DNA of 64,000 nucleotides, taken from positions 94,674,001 through 94,738,000 of the forward strand of contig JBITNC010000001.1 of the NCBI GenBank assembly GCA_050084985.1, written 5' to 3'. How positions within the stretch are numbered: the first letter of the stretch is position 1; each line of letters opens with the position of its first letter. This document shows positions 33,177 through 45,619 of the stretch, piece after piece. The notes under the pieces are model-generated. The model did no database searches. It was not told the DNA's origin and was given only the letters and a program-made list of their open reading frames with translations. The DNA is from Nageia nagi (Eukaryota; Pinophyta). Position numbers and translations under genes: made by a program.

Positions 33177-34470
33177 AAAGCCCATATGAAAAACATAGAA
33201 CCTACCAAGCAAAGGTAAGAGTAATGCATAAGAAAGAACTCTTAAGTCCACTTCATCTTAAGTGTTTGACCTTTGGAGCCCTGTTATTATGTTGACATCA
33301 ACTCATTTCCACATAACAGTAGTAGTTTCTTCTAAAACCAAGTTAACATAATGTCTATCAACCACCATTACTCTAATTACTGACATCTACAGTAGATATC
33401 ATAAAGATCATATAGAAGTAGATAATAGCTAATAGAACTTAGTACCAAATTGTACCCATCAATGTGTAATCAAATAATTACTCAAATAGCTATAGTGCTA
33501 TCTTCAATTAGCTATAAGGCCAAAGAAGGAGCAATCAATGACATGTCAAAAGGATTGCAGCTCTATGGACATGGTTATTCAAAAATTGCAAATTTTTAGA
33601 TAGTCATGTTGATTAGTACTTATTCATTGTGTAATATAACATAGTTGTAACATTTATGTAAATAGTGTTATTTTAGTTATTTCATTCAATGCTAGCAATT
33701 ATGTATATTAATGAAACCTAACCACTAAAGAAGGGGGAGAGTTGTATAAATAGCTAGCTTTTAGAGATCAAAAAGCTCAAAAATTTTAGCAAATTTGCCC
33801 AAATCTATAAGAGCTATTCACATATGATAATACAAATAGATAATGTTTTGCCTTTTTATAATAAAATAGCTATTTATTACTTTTGTGGATGTTATGTGTG
33901 AAATGTTTTCTCCAAATTATGGTTGTGTATTGTGATTATGAGACCCTCGATGCAAGATAGTTTGCTATGCTTAATCTTGGCTATGGATTGTTGCCCATGC
34001 TGTAATGTCAAGGTTGTACATTTCTTATTTTAGCTCTTTTTATTTATTTATATTTTTTCTATAACTCTTTATATAAACTAGAGATTGAGTAAAAAACCAA
34101 CATGAGCGCATCCCCACCACCCTATACTCTTTCAAAGAACCTACCATTGCAAGCAATGGAGAACATGACTAAATCAAACCCTTCGAGGTTATGCTATACT
34201 AATCAATAGTAACTTTTTAGAAGTTTAAAACCTTTACAAATAATAAACTTTATAAGCATTTTGGTACTTCTTTCTTATACTAAATCTTCGTATATACTTT
34301 CCAAAATGAGTCCTAAAATTATTTCTTATTTTTAAAAATTTAAAACTCTTTATTCTTCATAATTTATAGCTTACAGAATAAAATGAATGATGCAAAATTT
34401 GCATAGAATCGAGTATAGAATAAACCTTAATTACTTTGTCAAATCAAACCAACCAAAAAATTAAAAGGAA
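33177..34470. other. Unassigned DNA with a polypurine-like tract and TATA box
   Basis: Mostly featureless. AAAGAAGGGGGAGA at 33727-33740 is followed by TATAAATAG at 33745-33753, which resembles the PPT/LTR junction of a copia element, but no partner LTR or primer site was found. Confidence 0.35.
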
Positions 34471-34475
34471 TAAAC

Positions 34476-34880
34476 TATAAATATGCATATGAATTCAGAT
34501 GCAAATTCCACCTTGCATGAAGTTTTTAGGTTGTTTCCTCTCTTTCCAACATTGAATTACCAAATTTGCATGGAACCTTCACCATTTATTACTCACACTT
34601 AAGTTTTAACATAGTTCTCCATCCTTTCTTGAGCTAGATCTCTCTGTCTTCTCTAATGGTTTCTACTCATAATATTCCCCAAGATGTGGAGGCCCAATTT
34701 ATCTTAGAATGCACTTCTTCAAAAGTAGCTGTGGAGGAGCATTATGGTATTATTGATGCACTTATTGTGGTGGCTACCATGATCTTGTGCATTAGGTTTA
34801 TTGGGATTTTGATTCTCCCCATTGTGCTTGAGAAGGAATTTGGAAGTTTTACACATGAGAGATTTCAATTTCAAATTTAG
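34476..34880 (+). CDS. Possible small intronless gene with one membrane segment
   Basis: ATG at 34656 opens a 74-codon frame ending TAG at 34880. Upstream are a clean plant TATA box (TATAAATA, 34476-34483) and a pyrimidine-rich leader (TCTCTCTGTCTTCTCTA just before the ATG), a layout typical of a plant promoter and 5' UTR. The protein has a polar N-terminus (MVSTHNIPQDVEAQF), then a hydrophobic stretch, IIDALIVVATMILCIRFIGI with LILPIVL after it, predicting one membrane span at residues 30-58, and a short polar tail. I know no family for it. It may be a small membrane protein, a pseudogene, or chance. The start follows the leader and is the first ATG after the TATA box in this frame. Confidence 0.4.
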
Positions 34881-35689
34881 TTTTTTTTTTTAAGATTTTT
34901 TGGTGTTGGTAGTTTATTCTTGGGATCTTTACTTTGAAGATTTTGTGAAAGACCTAAATTCAAAACAACTATTTACTTCAAATTATGTTATATATGAAAT
35001 TATAAATGTGTTATTTGTAGGATAAGAATGTTATAATTCTAGTTTAGTTATCTTAAATTTCTATAATCTCAATTGTTGATTGAATTGGTTATGTGTTGAT
35101 TTTGTTATATCTTGTGACTTATGTCTGATTTCTACTATGAGATATACATGTTATGTAATGGTCTACTATAATCATTTTATAGACTAATTGATCTCTTATG
35201 GATGTTAATATACCTTACCTTTTTATAGTTAATATATTTAATTATTTTATAATTAGAAAAGAATTATTACAAGATACATGTCCAATCATATTTTGAAAAA
35301 AAGTTTTAATAACTGGTATAGTGTTGAAGAGTTTTATATGTTGTTGTAGATGAATAATTAAGGATTAAATTTTGAAAAAAAAGTACATTGTTAAATAAAA
35401 TTTAATATTTAGTTTAAAATGTTAAAATCTTATGATGAATGTATATTTTTTTGCAATTATGTTTCATGTTGACTTCACAAACCAATTTAAGAGGTCAAAT
35501 TATATGGATTTACCCTAATACTCCAATCATGATAGTGCTATTATAGTGATGAAATTACAACATTCATAAGGAGCCTACTTCTCGATGGCTTATGTGCTTT
35601 TTTCCTTATGGATTTTAAATCATTATATTAATATGTTTCAAAATGGTTAATTTTTCAATGAACTTAATTAAAATGTTCAACATGAGAAG
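34881..35689. other. Unassigned AT-rich DNA
   Basis: No coding, LTR or tandem structure recognised between the small gene candidate and gypsy copy B. Confidence 0.5.
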
Positions 35690-36785
35690 CCTAGAAATTA
35701 TAAAGGTTAATTGTATTATTTTTGAGTGATTTTTTCTTATCTAGGTACATGAATGACATAGGTTATACTAGTTGATAGAAATGGAAAAGGCTCCAAAAGT
35801 TGACACAAATAATAAAAGTTTCACCAGTTAACATCAACCATCATCAAGGAGTCAAAGGTGTTTATCAATACTACCATTTGTGTTTACATTATGTTTTATC
35901 ATTTTGAACTTGTAATTAGAAGAAAGCTTGACCAAGATTCCTTAGTGAAATCTAATCCACCATATGCATTTTAGTAAATAGAAGTTCAATCATATCAAGG
36001 TAAAAGGGATAAAAATATTAAAACACTAATCATTTTGTACTTTATATTGTTAGAAAGCTTTTTCTAATCACTTTCTTATGGTATATTATATACCCTATTT
36101 TGATTAGCAAAAGGTCTTTATTTTTTCCTCTAAAAATGTTGCATATATTTGTTATGCCTAATAGTTCTAGGTTATCTAGACAATACTCAAATTGGCTCCA
36201 AACATGACATAAGGTTTTACTACCTTATTATGAATTAGTACTTGACTACCACCTAGTTTAGGGCCTAACATTTGGCTTGTCTATAAACATCGATAAGTCG
36301 ACTATCTAAAACTAGTTTTTGAGCTACAAACATCCAAAACTTAAAATGAATATTCTTGATTTTTAATGGCTTCATTTGGGCCATGTGAGTAATTATTATA
36401 AATTTCTCAACAAGTTATATTCAAACATAAAGAAAAATCAACAATATAGGAAAGTTGATTTTGACATTTGATCTATCTTCATAGCCTCTAAATTTCACAT
36501 TTTGTAGCCTCTAACCATTCAAAAAATCTTATTTGATATTAGATTTGATTTATCTTAGCATGGTGATAATAGGATTTTGTACCTAGTATCAAAATGGTTA
36601 GCATTTAGTATGGTGACCCTTCAATCCTAACATGGAGTTGAAGATCCCATTTTATTCACCAATTTTTGTAGGTTGGAAAATATTCAAATCCTTTATTGAT
36701 GATATCCATAATATGCATTAGGCCTATACCAAGATGGCTTCTCTTCATCCTTTCTATATTGCTTTCCTTTAGCATATTCAATAAG

Positions 36786-37001
36786 TTATATTTTAGGACA
36801 ATATTTAAACATTTTTCTTGGGTTTAGTTGAAGGTAAATATGTTTTTCATCTCTCTTTTTTCCTTTTGGAGCATCTTTATAAGATTTTTTAGAGCCATTT
36901 ACAATAACATATTCCTTCTTAGGATATAGTTTTTTGGGATTATCTTTTGTAGCATTACTATTTGAATTATATGGCTTGAACCAAGGCTTTTTCTTTATCA
37001 A
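36786..37001 (-). pseudogene. gypsy gag-pol linker, open segment
   Basis: 71 codons, strongly basic and rich in Lys, Asn and Pro, with KKPWFKPYNSNSNATKDNPK at the start. It is in the same orientation as gag and corresponds to 27660-27480 in copy A. It resembles the nucleic-acid-binding region downstream of gag in plant gypsy elements, but has no zinc knuckle. Confidence 0.4.
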
Positions 37002-37923
37002 TCAACTTATAATGCATATCCATGAAAGGCTCATATCTATAATCAATAGCAAAATATTTGAAACTTGGAATAATATTTTCAATAAATACCTCTATAATAT
37101 GCTTTCTAGTCAAAGTGTTATCAAGAGAATGCCAAACTTGGAATAATATTTGAAACTTAGAATAATATTTGACATAATATTTGAAACTTGGAAAAATATT
37201 AGCACCTTCCTCGCAAGCATGGGAGGGTTTATATCAAGAAATGGTAAATAATACATTGATGCATACAAGGGGTATTTTAATATCAATTTGAACCATATGT
37301 ATATTGGAAATTATTTTATAACAGAGGAGTGTTTCAAATTCATTTATATCTAGACATAAATTCTAGTGGTAAAAAAAGAGGTTGGTGTCATGACCTTCCT
37401 CTTGGGTCCTTTCCTTGATAATTGATTTAATTTGATTTAGTCTTCTTAGACTCCATTATTAATGATAAACTAATATAAGGTGGTAAGGTTTTTATCTCTT
37501 TGTAAAATTAAGTCATGTATTTATTACTTAAGTTAATGATTTAATAAGGATAAAAGACTTAGTTGAGATCCTTATTTCATTTTATGATGACTTTAAATTG
37601 GATTTAAATTTAAAATATTATTAGCTTTGATATTTTGAGATAAAATATTAAAATATAATATTTGATAACCATAAATAATATTTATTTTAAGAAAATAACT
37701 AAATGATGAAATGGTTAAACTATTAAGGGATATTAAAAATTAACTCATTTTTTTCTTGTGGTAAGTTTTTAAAAAGGGTTATTATTTATTATATATGAGT
37801 TTACCATAAGGAGTTCAATAAATTAGAACAAGTGATGGTAAAATTTAAAAATAAGAGGTTTTTTAAGAAGTGTGCACATGCATGTATTTTGAAGCCTTTC
37901 AACTAAGAAACCCTCCAATGCTT

Positions 37924-38265
37924 TCAAACCATGTGATATGTCAAACCTAGAAGTATTTTGATATTGGAAATGAAATGATTTTTGAATAACATATTCAACT
38001 TAGCATATGATAATGTGATGGAACAAGGTTTGAGGGTGTGAAAGTTTTGTGCTTGTCCCACTAAGCTAAGTGACAAATACTTTGCTTTCAAATTTTGGTT
38101 GATATGATTCCTTAACTTTATGATATATTTAAATCCCTGAATATGGGAATCAAGATCCTCATATCCATTTAACTTCTCTAATTCAAGATCTAATTGATTC
38201 CTTGCCAAAATAATATTTTTTATTTCATTACTTAAAAAATTCCCTTTATCTTGATTGGAGGGCAT
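37924..38265 (-). pseudogene. gag: gypsy gag relic, copy B (best copy)
   Basis: ATG at 38265 (MPSNQDKGNFLSNEIKNIIL) opens 113 uninterrupted codons: a Leu/Glu-rich helix (ARNQLDLELEKLNGYEDLD), then HINQNLKAKYLSLSLVGQAQ, HTLKPCSITLSYAKL and LFKNHF. The second half is the Retrotrans_gag core; Asn-Phe replaces the common Trp-Phe. Full gypsy gag is usually over 250 residues, so this is truncated. Family role: capsid of the virus-like particle. Confidence 0.65.
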
Positions 38266-38862
38266 TATATATTTTAGTATGATCTATATCAAATCATTAA
38301 ACCATCACTACAAATTCTCAATCATACTATTCAGAGCTCAAGTTTCTTCATTGGAATCCATCTAAGATGTCACTTCTTTAGTATTGGCACATAGTTGCAT
38401 CATCATTTATTCTAGAAATTTCAACATATATTCTTGAATACTTTTTAATAAATTGATTAGTATCCATTTTGGGCACACTTAGATGAAAATATTAGATACC
38501 TCTACAAAACTCTAGAGCTTTTATCTTAGAAAAACACCCTGAAAATAAAGGATATACATAAAAAAATTAGCTTCATTTATATGTTGCTATTAAAAATTGC
38601 TTGGATAGAAAATACAAATAATATCAAACATGCAATAATTTAATCAAATTAAAACTAATCGATAATGAAATGAAATAAGGAGTGTAATTTAGCTATTGGA
38701 GATCAAATCTAACCTACCAAGATAAGAGATATACCAAACCTCTCATTTTACCTATGAAGTGGATCACATAGCAGGAATAGGTCAAAAATATCTTCAACAT
38801 ATCATTCATGAGATCTTAACTCAAAGATCCTTAAAAATGTAGCATTGATCATGGGTTTGTGT

Positions 38863-38880
38863 CCTAATGCTAGTGCCAAA
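38863..38880 (-). promoter_or_regulatory. Athila/Tat-like primer-binding site
   Basis: Minus strand TTTGGCACTAGCATTAGG. It parallels the TTTGGCGCCGTTGCCGGG site of plant Athila/Tat gypsy elements; most differences are G-to-A or C-to-T changes expected from methyl-CpG/CpNpG decay. It lies upstream of gag at a plausible 600 bp. Confidence 0.5.
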
Positions 38881-41880
38881 TAATTTCCAAGAGATACCTC
38901 CACAAAGAAATTGATTGGTGAAAAAATGTGACAATAGTAATTGGGTGTATTTATATTACAAATGGTTAATGATGGGTATATGTTAATCTATATTTCTTAT
39001 TACTATCTATATTCATTCATACTTCTTAAAAGGAATAAGATAGGGATCTATATTGCACAATAAGAGCATGCATGCATTATAAGAATAATAAAGAAAAAGT
39101 AGAGTTTTAATAGAGCTAATATTAGGGCTTCTCAAGCATGCAAATTATAAAATTACATATAATCAAAACCTAAGATGAAGTCATATGTAATAAAATGACA
39201 TTCAAAATGTAATGAATAAATCAAGGAAGTGATCATCACCCTAATCTCCAAAATCTTAGCTGAATATTGTGATAAGAGAAAATCCTATGGAATAGATTGA
39301 AGTAGAATTTGAGACTAAAATTGTTGATAGCAAAGCTCACATCTATATCTCAAAATAAATATTGAGTTTTGAAGAAGATAAAAGGAAGAATACTTTAATT
39401 AGAATATTTGTTGGAAATTATCCAAATATTTATGGTATTTTATGTTGGAAAATTGAAAGATAGATGATTGTTGGACTGATCAAAATTGTATCCCTTCTAA
39501 AAGAGTTCTTGTTCTTCAAATTTTAGAATGAGGATTTGGATGATCTTGAGAAGGTGTTAAAGAAGGACCATGGTTCTTTGGGAAGAAAGGATTAGTCCTA
39601 AAGAAATGGTACTGAGGTTTTTATCCAAAAATAGAGAATATCAACTTGATCCCAACATGCATAAGCTTTCTCATTCTACCATCAAAATATTCAAATGTTA
39701 ATATCTTGGTAGATATGGTGAAATTTATAAGGGATATTATTGCAATAGATAAGATAATAAAGTTAGAGAATAGGATGATTGAATCCTATGTATATTAACA
39801 TTGATATTTTGAATAAGTGAAGAAATAAGATATATCTCTATGAAGAAGTAGGACATATATGGGAGAAAATAATCATATACAAAAAATCATCTAGTAAGGT
39901 GTGTCATCAATCAAAATTTTATAACTATGCACCATAATGTCTAGATAAAAAATGTGGCAACAAATGAGAAGAAGAGGGATAACAGAAGAGAGGATAGGAG
40001 GGTTGATGGGAAAGCATGAAAGGATGTCAAGCATAGAGAATCCAAACTCAAGGATGGAATGGCATAGCAATAATAGTGAACCATAATCAATGGCAAGCTG
40101 GTAATACACATGGAAACTCATTCATGGTATTGGAATTGATCTAGGAAGATAATAATGGGGTAGGAAGTCTTAGTGGGGAAGGTACTAGTAACTAAGAGGA
40201 AAATTTAGAGCCATAAAAGATGGAAATGGATGAATAAGAAAGAAAGAGGAAAGGAACAAACAGGAGATGGTAGAACAAACTTGCCAAGGAGACTAAATTG
40301 AGGAAAGCCAGATATTAGAGAGACAAAGACCCATACCAATGAAAACTCTAGATGTAGGTTAGAATCCAATAAGAAGAAAAAATAGGAAACAAGATCATGG
40401 TATGCAAACCTTTTAAGATATTGACAATAGTTTTCAAAGCACTTCTAAGTAGTATGGGCACCATTTGGGATCAATAAACCCCCTGTAAGATATAATTTGA
40501 TTGAGTTGTAGTAGGATTGTAACTTTTCTTAAATTGGTAAAAATTAAGTATGTTGTTAATGACCATAAACTACCTTGGGTGTAAGGTGGTTATGGTTAAA
40601 TTGTAACTGATACACATTCAATATTCTCTTAGATGTCTTTATGAATTTTTATAAGCTATGTTTAAAAAGTTTAGCAGGTTTCAAGTACCCTTCTTAAAAC
40701 CATGTCATTTTATCTATATCAAAAAATGAAAATGATTGGTGAGTACCTATGGAATTATACCTATACCAATATACAAAGTGAAATATGGAATAATCAAGTT
40801 CATGTGAAAGATAAAATCTCAAGTATTGATAGATAGTTCTAAGAAACACTAGTATAATAGATTGTGAATGATCTATCAAGACTAAGATTCAATCTAATAT
40901 CTCATATATACTCATCTTATTTAAATAGTAAAGTATCCACCTAGACCAAGCTAGCTCACTTAGTGCTCCCTTGATCCTTGCAGAAAAAAGAAGGAAATAA
41001 TATGAGATAATGCACTTATGTCTATCCAATAAGATAATATACCATAGATAATATCAAATAAAGAACATTTTTTATCATTTGTTTTAAGATATATAAAATA
41101 TATAAGTGTATATATTTTAGGTGTCAATAAAACCTCCAAAATTAGGATCATTGTACCTACTATAAAAGCAATACATGATCATTATATCTCCTATTTTTAG
41201 GAATTTCAACTTTCCAAAATTTACGATGGTTCCATAATTTGACCTAAAGACCTATTCAGACATTTGTTTCTCAATTTCAGGTATTTAATATTATTTTCAA
41301 TCAATTATTTTATTTTTTATTTATTTTTTTACACTAATACATACAAATGAGCTTTTTTATCATTGAGGTTTATCCTAACACCTTGAAATGTTGGTACAAA
41401 CATCAAATAACCCCCAAAACCTTGAGGTTTCAAGTATCTATTCAGGAGTATTTTGGAGACTTCTTTAAAGGAATTAGATTTGTTTAATTAGGTACATAAG
41501 TCTTATTTTTCATATTTTATTTTGATGTATAATAGATCTAGGACTACTATTCTTTCTTAAATCAATTTCTCATAGATCTATTATATGCCAAATTAGCTAC
41601 ATTATCACCATATTATTATATCAATCTATATTTATAGTATCTATTTTATCATATTTATAGGTAAAATATTATTTGTATATTTTATATTGCAAATTGATTT
41701 TATTTTTTTTCATTTTTTATAAAATTACCTTTTTATAAAATAAAATAAAAATTCAAAAACTAGGTTTTCTTTTAATGCATGAGTTTGTAAAACCTTAGAG
41801 CTAATAATAGCTAACTTAGATTTTTTTGTTAGACTTTAATGGAACATGATGTGTATAACCTTTACCCCTTAAAATATACC
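38881..41880. other. Unassigned 3 kb
   Basis: The first part should contain the copy B LTR, but I could not locate its far end. 39960-40430 is A/G-rich and could be the antisense or sense of an old non-LTR ORF1; no motif supports this. 40430-41880 is featureless A/T-rich DNA. Confidence 0.4.
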
Positions 41881-41881
41881 T

Positions 41882-42115
41882 ATGTTATATGAACAACCAA
41901 AGATAATATTAATGAAAATAAAAAATATTTTTCTTACTAAAATACCAAAATTGAGAAGCGAAAGGTTAGCTAATAAGACTACAAACCAAGAGCCCGATAA
42001 TGAAAACTTTGAAACTTCTAAGGTAACTCAAAAAAGTGGTGATGACTATGGTTATGATGATGATAGGATTAAAATATATGAAGATGTTTATAAATTTGAT
42101 ACAAATGTTCCTTAA
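41882..42115 (+). pseudogene. Unidentified open frame, 77 codons
   Basis: Starts MLYEQPKIILMKIKNIFLTK; the second half is acidic (DDYGYDDDRIKIYEDVYKFD). No domain recognised. Followed after 49 bp by another open frame, which may belong to the same decayed gene. Could be chance in A/T-rich DNA. Confidence 0.25.
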
Positions 42116-42164
42116 AGAATCATATCATGGGATGACCTAAAAATACAAAATCCATAAAATAAGA

Positions 42165-42533
42165 ATGAAAAAGAGCATTTTCAAAAGAAAAAAAATTAAT
42201 AAATTAAATTTTATAATATTCATGAGGAAAATGAAAATAGAAATAAATCATGGTATAAGGAATAATTATTTAATAAATCCTTGTACATATCCTACCAATA
42301 GAACAAAGCAAGGAAAACTAAAGGACTACTTATTAGTTGATGTGGAGTTTATCCAAAAACATTTCATGGAACACACTATCCAACCTATTATCGTATGCAT
42401 ATACCAATCCTACAAAATCCTAGAATCTCCTCCTTTATACTGTATAATTCAAATAAATCATTTTTCAATTTACCAAAATATCTTGAACTTATTTCATCAT
42501 CATCACAGAGTCCCATACTCACTTGGGAATTAG
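42165..42533 (+). pseudogene. Unidentified open frame, 122 codons
   Basis: The longest plus-strand open frame in the right half of the window apart from the transposons. Basic N-terminus (MKKSIFKRKKINKLN), then PCTYPTNRTKQGKLKDYLLV, a Tyr/Ile-rich part, and HHHHRVP near the end. No recognised domain. The composition is not obviously A/T-rich chance sequence (Pro, Thr and Gln are well represented), so a degraded transposon protein is possible. Confidence 0.25.
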
Positions 42534-42540
42534 ACCCAAC

Positions 42541-44654
42541 TTGATTTCAATATAATGACACAAGTGATGGGTAATATTTTTTATGAGGATATACAAATAT
42601 TTTGAGTTATAAGGGATGATGATTCCCTCTATTACCCTTATTTTGAATCATCTATCTTTAGTTATTACCTATTATATGACTATCATGTTGAAGACTTAAT
42701 GCTTTTTTTTTGCCTATAAAATGGTGAATGTGTACATATTTTGCTATAATTTAGAAATACAATATATTGATGATAAAAAATAAATGTTTTATGTAATTAT
42801 GTTTAGTTTTTATGTATATTTATTTTGGAAATATTAAAACTTGCACCAAGGAACCTAGTTGAGTCATGTACAAAGTATTCCATTAGAATTTGAACATGAC
42901 TCACAAAAGGATATCCAACCACTAGCCCAATCACTAAACCTATCTTATTTATGATGCATCCATTATGACTCATAAACAAATTTTTAAACACATATTAGAT
43001 TGTTAACTTGCATCAGAATGTATCCACGATAGTTTATGGATCTATGTTTTATAAAAAAACCATGAGTAGGAAGATAAAGATATTTTCCTAGGTAGTTAGC
43101 CATCAACAAGAAGAGGAGACAAACTTGTTGAATGAGCAGAAAAAATAAATAGCTACATAGACTCTTCATGTCCCATATATGTTACACCTAAACTCAAAAT
43201 CTATTATTCCTTAACCATCCTTATTGCATATTAATTAGTATAAACTTTGGAATTGTCCTTTCATAGTTGTTAGTAAATTAATTAGAGACTTATTTTCTCA
43301 ATATCCTTGATAATGAATTTAATTCTTTTACTAAATAAAAATGGATACTATCAAAGAGAAATAAATGGAGGATGTTTTTCTAATTCCCTCCACAGTAAAA
43401 ACTAGTTCTTTCTTTATATTTAAGAGAACTAGAAAATATAGAGAGATATACAAAATATATAGAAGAAGAAAAATTAAGCTTTCATGATTCAAACCTCTAA
43501 TATGTATTAGTATTTTATATGAATAAAATCCATTATTGATCTAAATCTGAGTTTTTGTTAGTGAGAAATCAATATGTGATTAGTGGTGATGATATAGATC
43601 CATCCACACTATTAATCTAGGCAAGATTTTTCCCTCTTATTTATTGTTAGATATTATTATTCTTATTGTTCCATCATTATCATTGTAAGTATATTTCCAT
43701 CTCAGTATTTGTTCATGTATATGTGTTAACTATATCTTATGAAATTATGAATTTTTTTTAAAACCAACTAGTAATATTGCATTCAAGTTCTTTGCTTTAG
43801 CATTCAATTTAATTACTATCTTTACTTATTTCTAGAGTAATTTCTATTGTTGCAAATTTACTACTTTAACTTATTTTCAACAATTTAATCACTTTCTAGT
43901 TTAGATTTATTTTCAACTAATTATATATTTTTTCTTTCTTAGCTTGAATCCAACAAGTTAGATTTTCTTCTTAACTATAACACTATAGGATCAGTCACCA
44001 CTATTAACACATATTATGTAAGATACCTTGCAAATACAAGCAACCTTGGGATATAATTAAATGACATATCTAAAACCAATCACATGCAAGTAATCAACCT
44101 AAGGAAAGAAAAATATATTTAGTATTAGTTCAAATTGAATAAGCTTAGGAAAAATCACTAATCTTAGATATACCAAGCCTAAAAAATCTCAACATTGTTG
44201 GACAATTTGTTCGACTAAGTTAGCCTAAGTTATATCAACAAGAAGTGTTATTATGCATGACTAGGAAATAATAATTTATGGCTAAGAAGTGATAAGTTGG
44301 GCTTGAATTCAAGCTAATGTGTTGGATATTTGGGATTATATATATGAGTATGTTTATAAATGATATGTAGGTCAAGATAACCATGTATAAAAAGAGCATC
44401 CATGGGCCATACCATTAAGATGATTCAAGTAGAGATTATGTAGTGCATCAAGAATATAATTTAAATAATTTCTTGAGCAAGTGAATTCCATTGAGAGGTC
44501 CTAAGCAAGAAATGATAACTAGGCATTGTACAAGTAGATATACAAGTTAAAGTGTTGTAGGGTTAAACTAAATGGAAATAAAGTAAGTATAACCTCTAGC
44601 AAGAGGATCATATGCAAGTTATGACCAAGGAGTGGAGCAATTTTGAACAAATAT
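42541..44654. other. Unassigned AT-rich DNA
   Basis: No domain, LTR pair or tandem array identified. Short open frames at 42803-43169 (minus) show no motif. Confidence 0.5.
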
Positions 44655-44910
44655 GGTCATCATAATAGTAGCTTAGGATTACAATTTAATGTTAAGATAT
44701 GAAACTTGGTATTACTGACTAAGTCAAGGAATGATATTAGTATTTGGTAGGTTTAGTTAGAATATGGAGCAAGTAATCTTATATTTGATATGAGTATGAA
44801 CATTATATGGGAAAAGGGTTGGTTAATAAGAATTTATCCTACTATCTACCATGATTAAGAGGAATTCCTTCAAATATGATACTAATAAATAATAATATTA
44901 TTCATAAGGT
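44655..44910 (+). repeat. Dispersed repeat S, copy 1
   Basis: Matches 54418-54720 in the same orientation: GGTCATCATAATAGTAGC, GAACATTATATGGGAAAAGGGTTG, ACTAATAAATAATAATATTA. The second copy lies just downstream of a gypsy integrase, so both are probably gypsy LTR or 3' end remnants. Confidence 0.65.
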
Positions 44911-45501
44911 TAATATTAAAGATAATAATGAGTTTTTAATCTATGTAATTATAATCCTCATTGTGATCTTATTCTCATATGCTTTCAAATGTTCTTCTTG
45001 CCACCATCCATCCACCATTTTATATTTTCTATATTTTTTCTATCTTCTCATCACACTTTATGCTAATAATTTTAAATATTACCTCCATCATTCTTACACC
45101 TTATATTCATTCTAATTCTCAAGGGCTAAAATAAATTATTATTATAATCAACATTCTCTTGGCTCCTTCTCATTGCCTTACTCATTATATTATCCTAAAC
45201 TTGGATAATCCTAGGGTATATAGACTTGAAACACCCATTTACTACTTCCCTTTTTTAAATTTTAATCTTTTAATTTATTATATTAAATAATTTTAGATTT
45301 TATAGTTATCCTTATGGAACAAGGTTATACTCTTTAGTGCCTTGGGGGTTCATTCTTCCACGATCTTGAAGATACTTATCACTTGTAGTCCATTAATAAA
45401 GATTTGAATTTTTTTTTATATTTTTTTAAATTTTATGATAAATTTATAATATACATCAATCACCTCAATATATATATATCAAGTTTTTACAACATCAACT
45501 T

Positions 45502-45577
45502 CATATTTTGGTATAAATATTATAAAATATCACAAGTCATCATATTTTGGTATAAATATTATAAAATATCACAAATT
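45502..45577 (+). repeat. 39-bp tandem repeat, 2 units
   Basis: CATATTTTGGTATAAATATT... repeated at 45502 and 45541, nearly identical over the first 34 bases, so a recent duplication. Confidence 0.85.
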
Positions 45578-45619
45578 GTTAAATATAAATTTATTATGAA
45601 TATTTTGGTTATTTGAAGA

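Larger units (their letters stand above)
35690..38880 (-). mobile_element. Ty3/gypsy internal fragment, copy B, with primer-binding site
   Basis: Uninterrupted relative of copy A. Right to left: primer site (38880-38863), 5' untranslated part (38862-38266), gag (38265-37924), a basic Lys/Asn-rich linker (37001-36786: KKPWFKPYNSNSNAT, GKKRDEKHIYLQLNP), then sequence to 35690 with no nameable domain. No RT or integrase was recognised, so this is a partial element or a LARD-like derivative. The LTR to the right of 38881 could not be bounded. Confidence 0.65.

Noticed and set aside
33727-33753. Polypurine tract plus TATA box suggesting a copia 3' end
   Set aside because: No paired LTR, no primer site and no pol sequence to the left; kept only as a note in the feature list.
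39960-40430. A/G-rich stretch considered as a non-LTR ORF1
   Set aside because: No zinc knuckle, endonuclease or RT motif on either strand.
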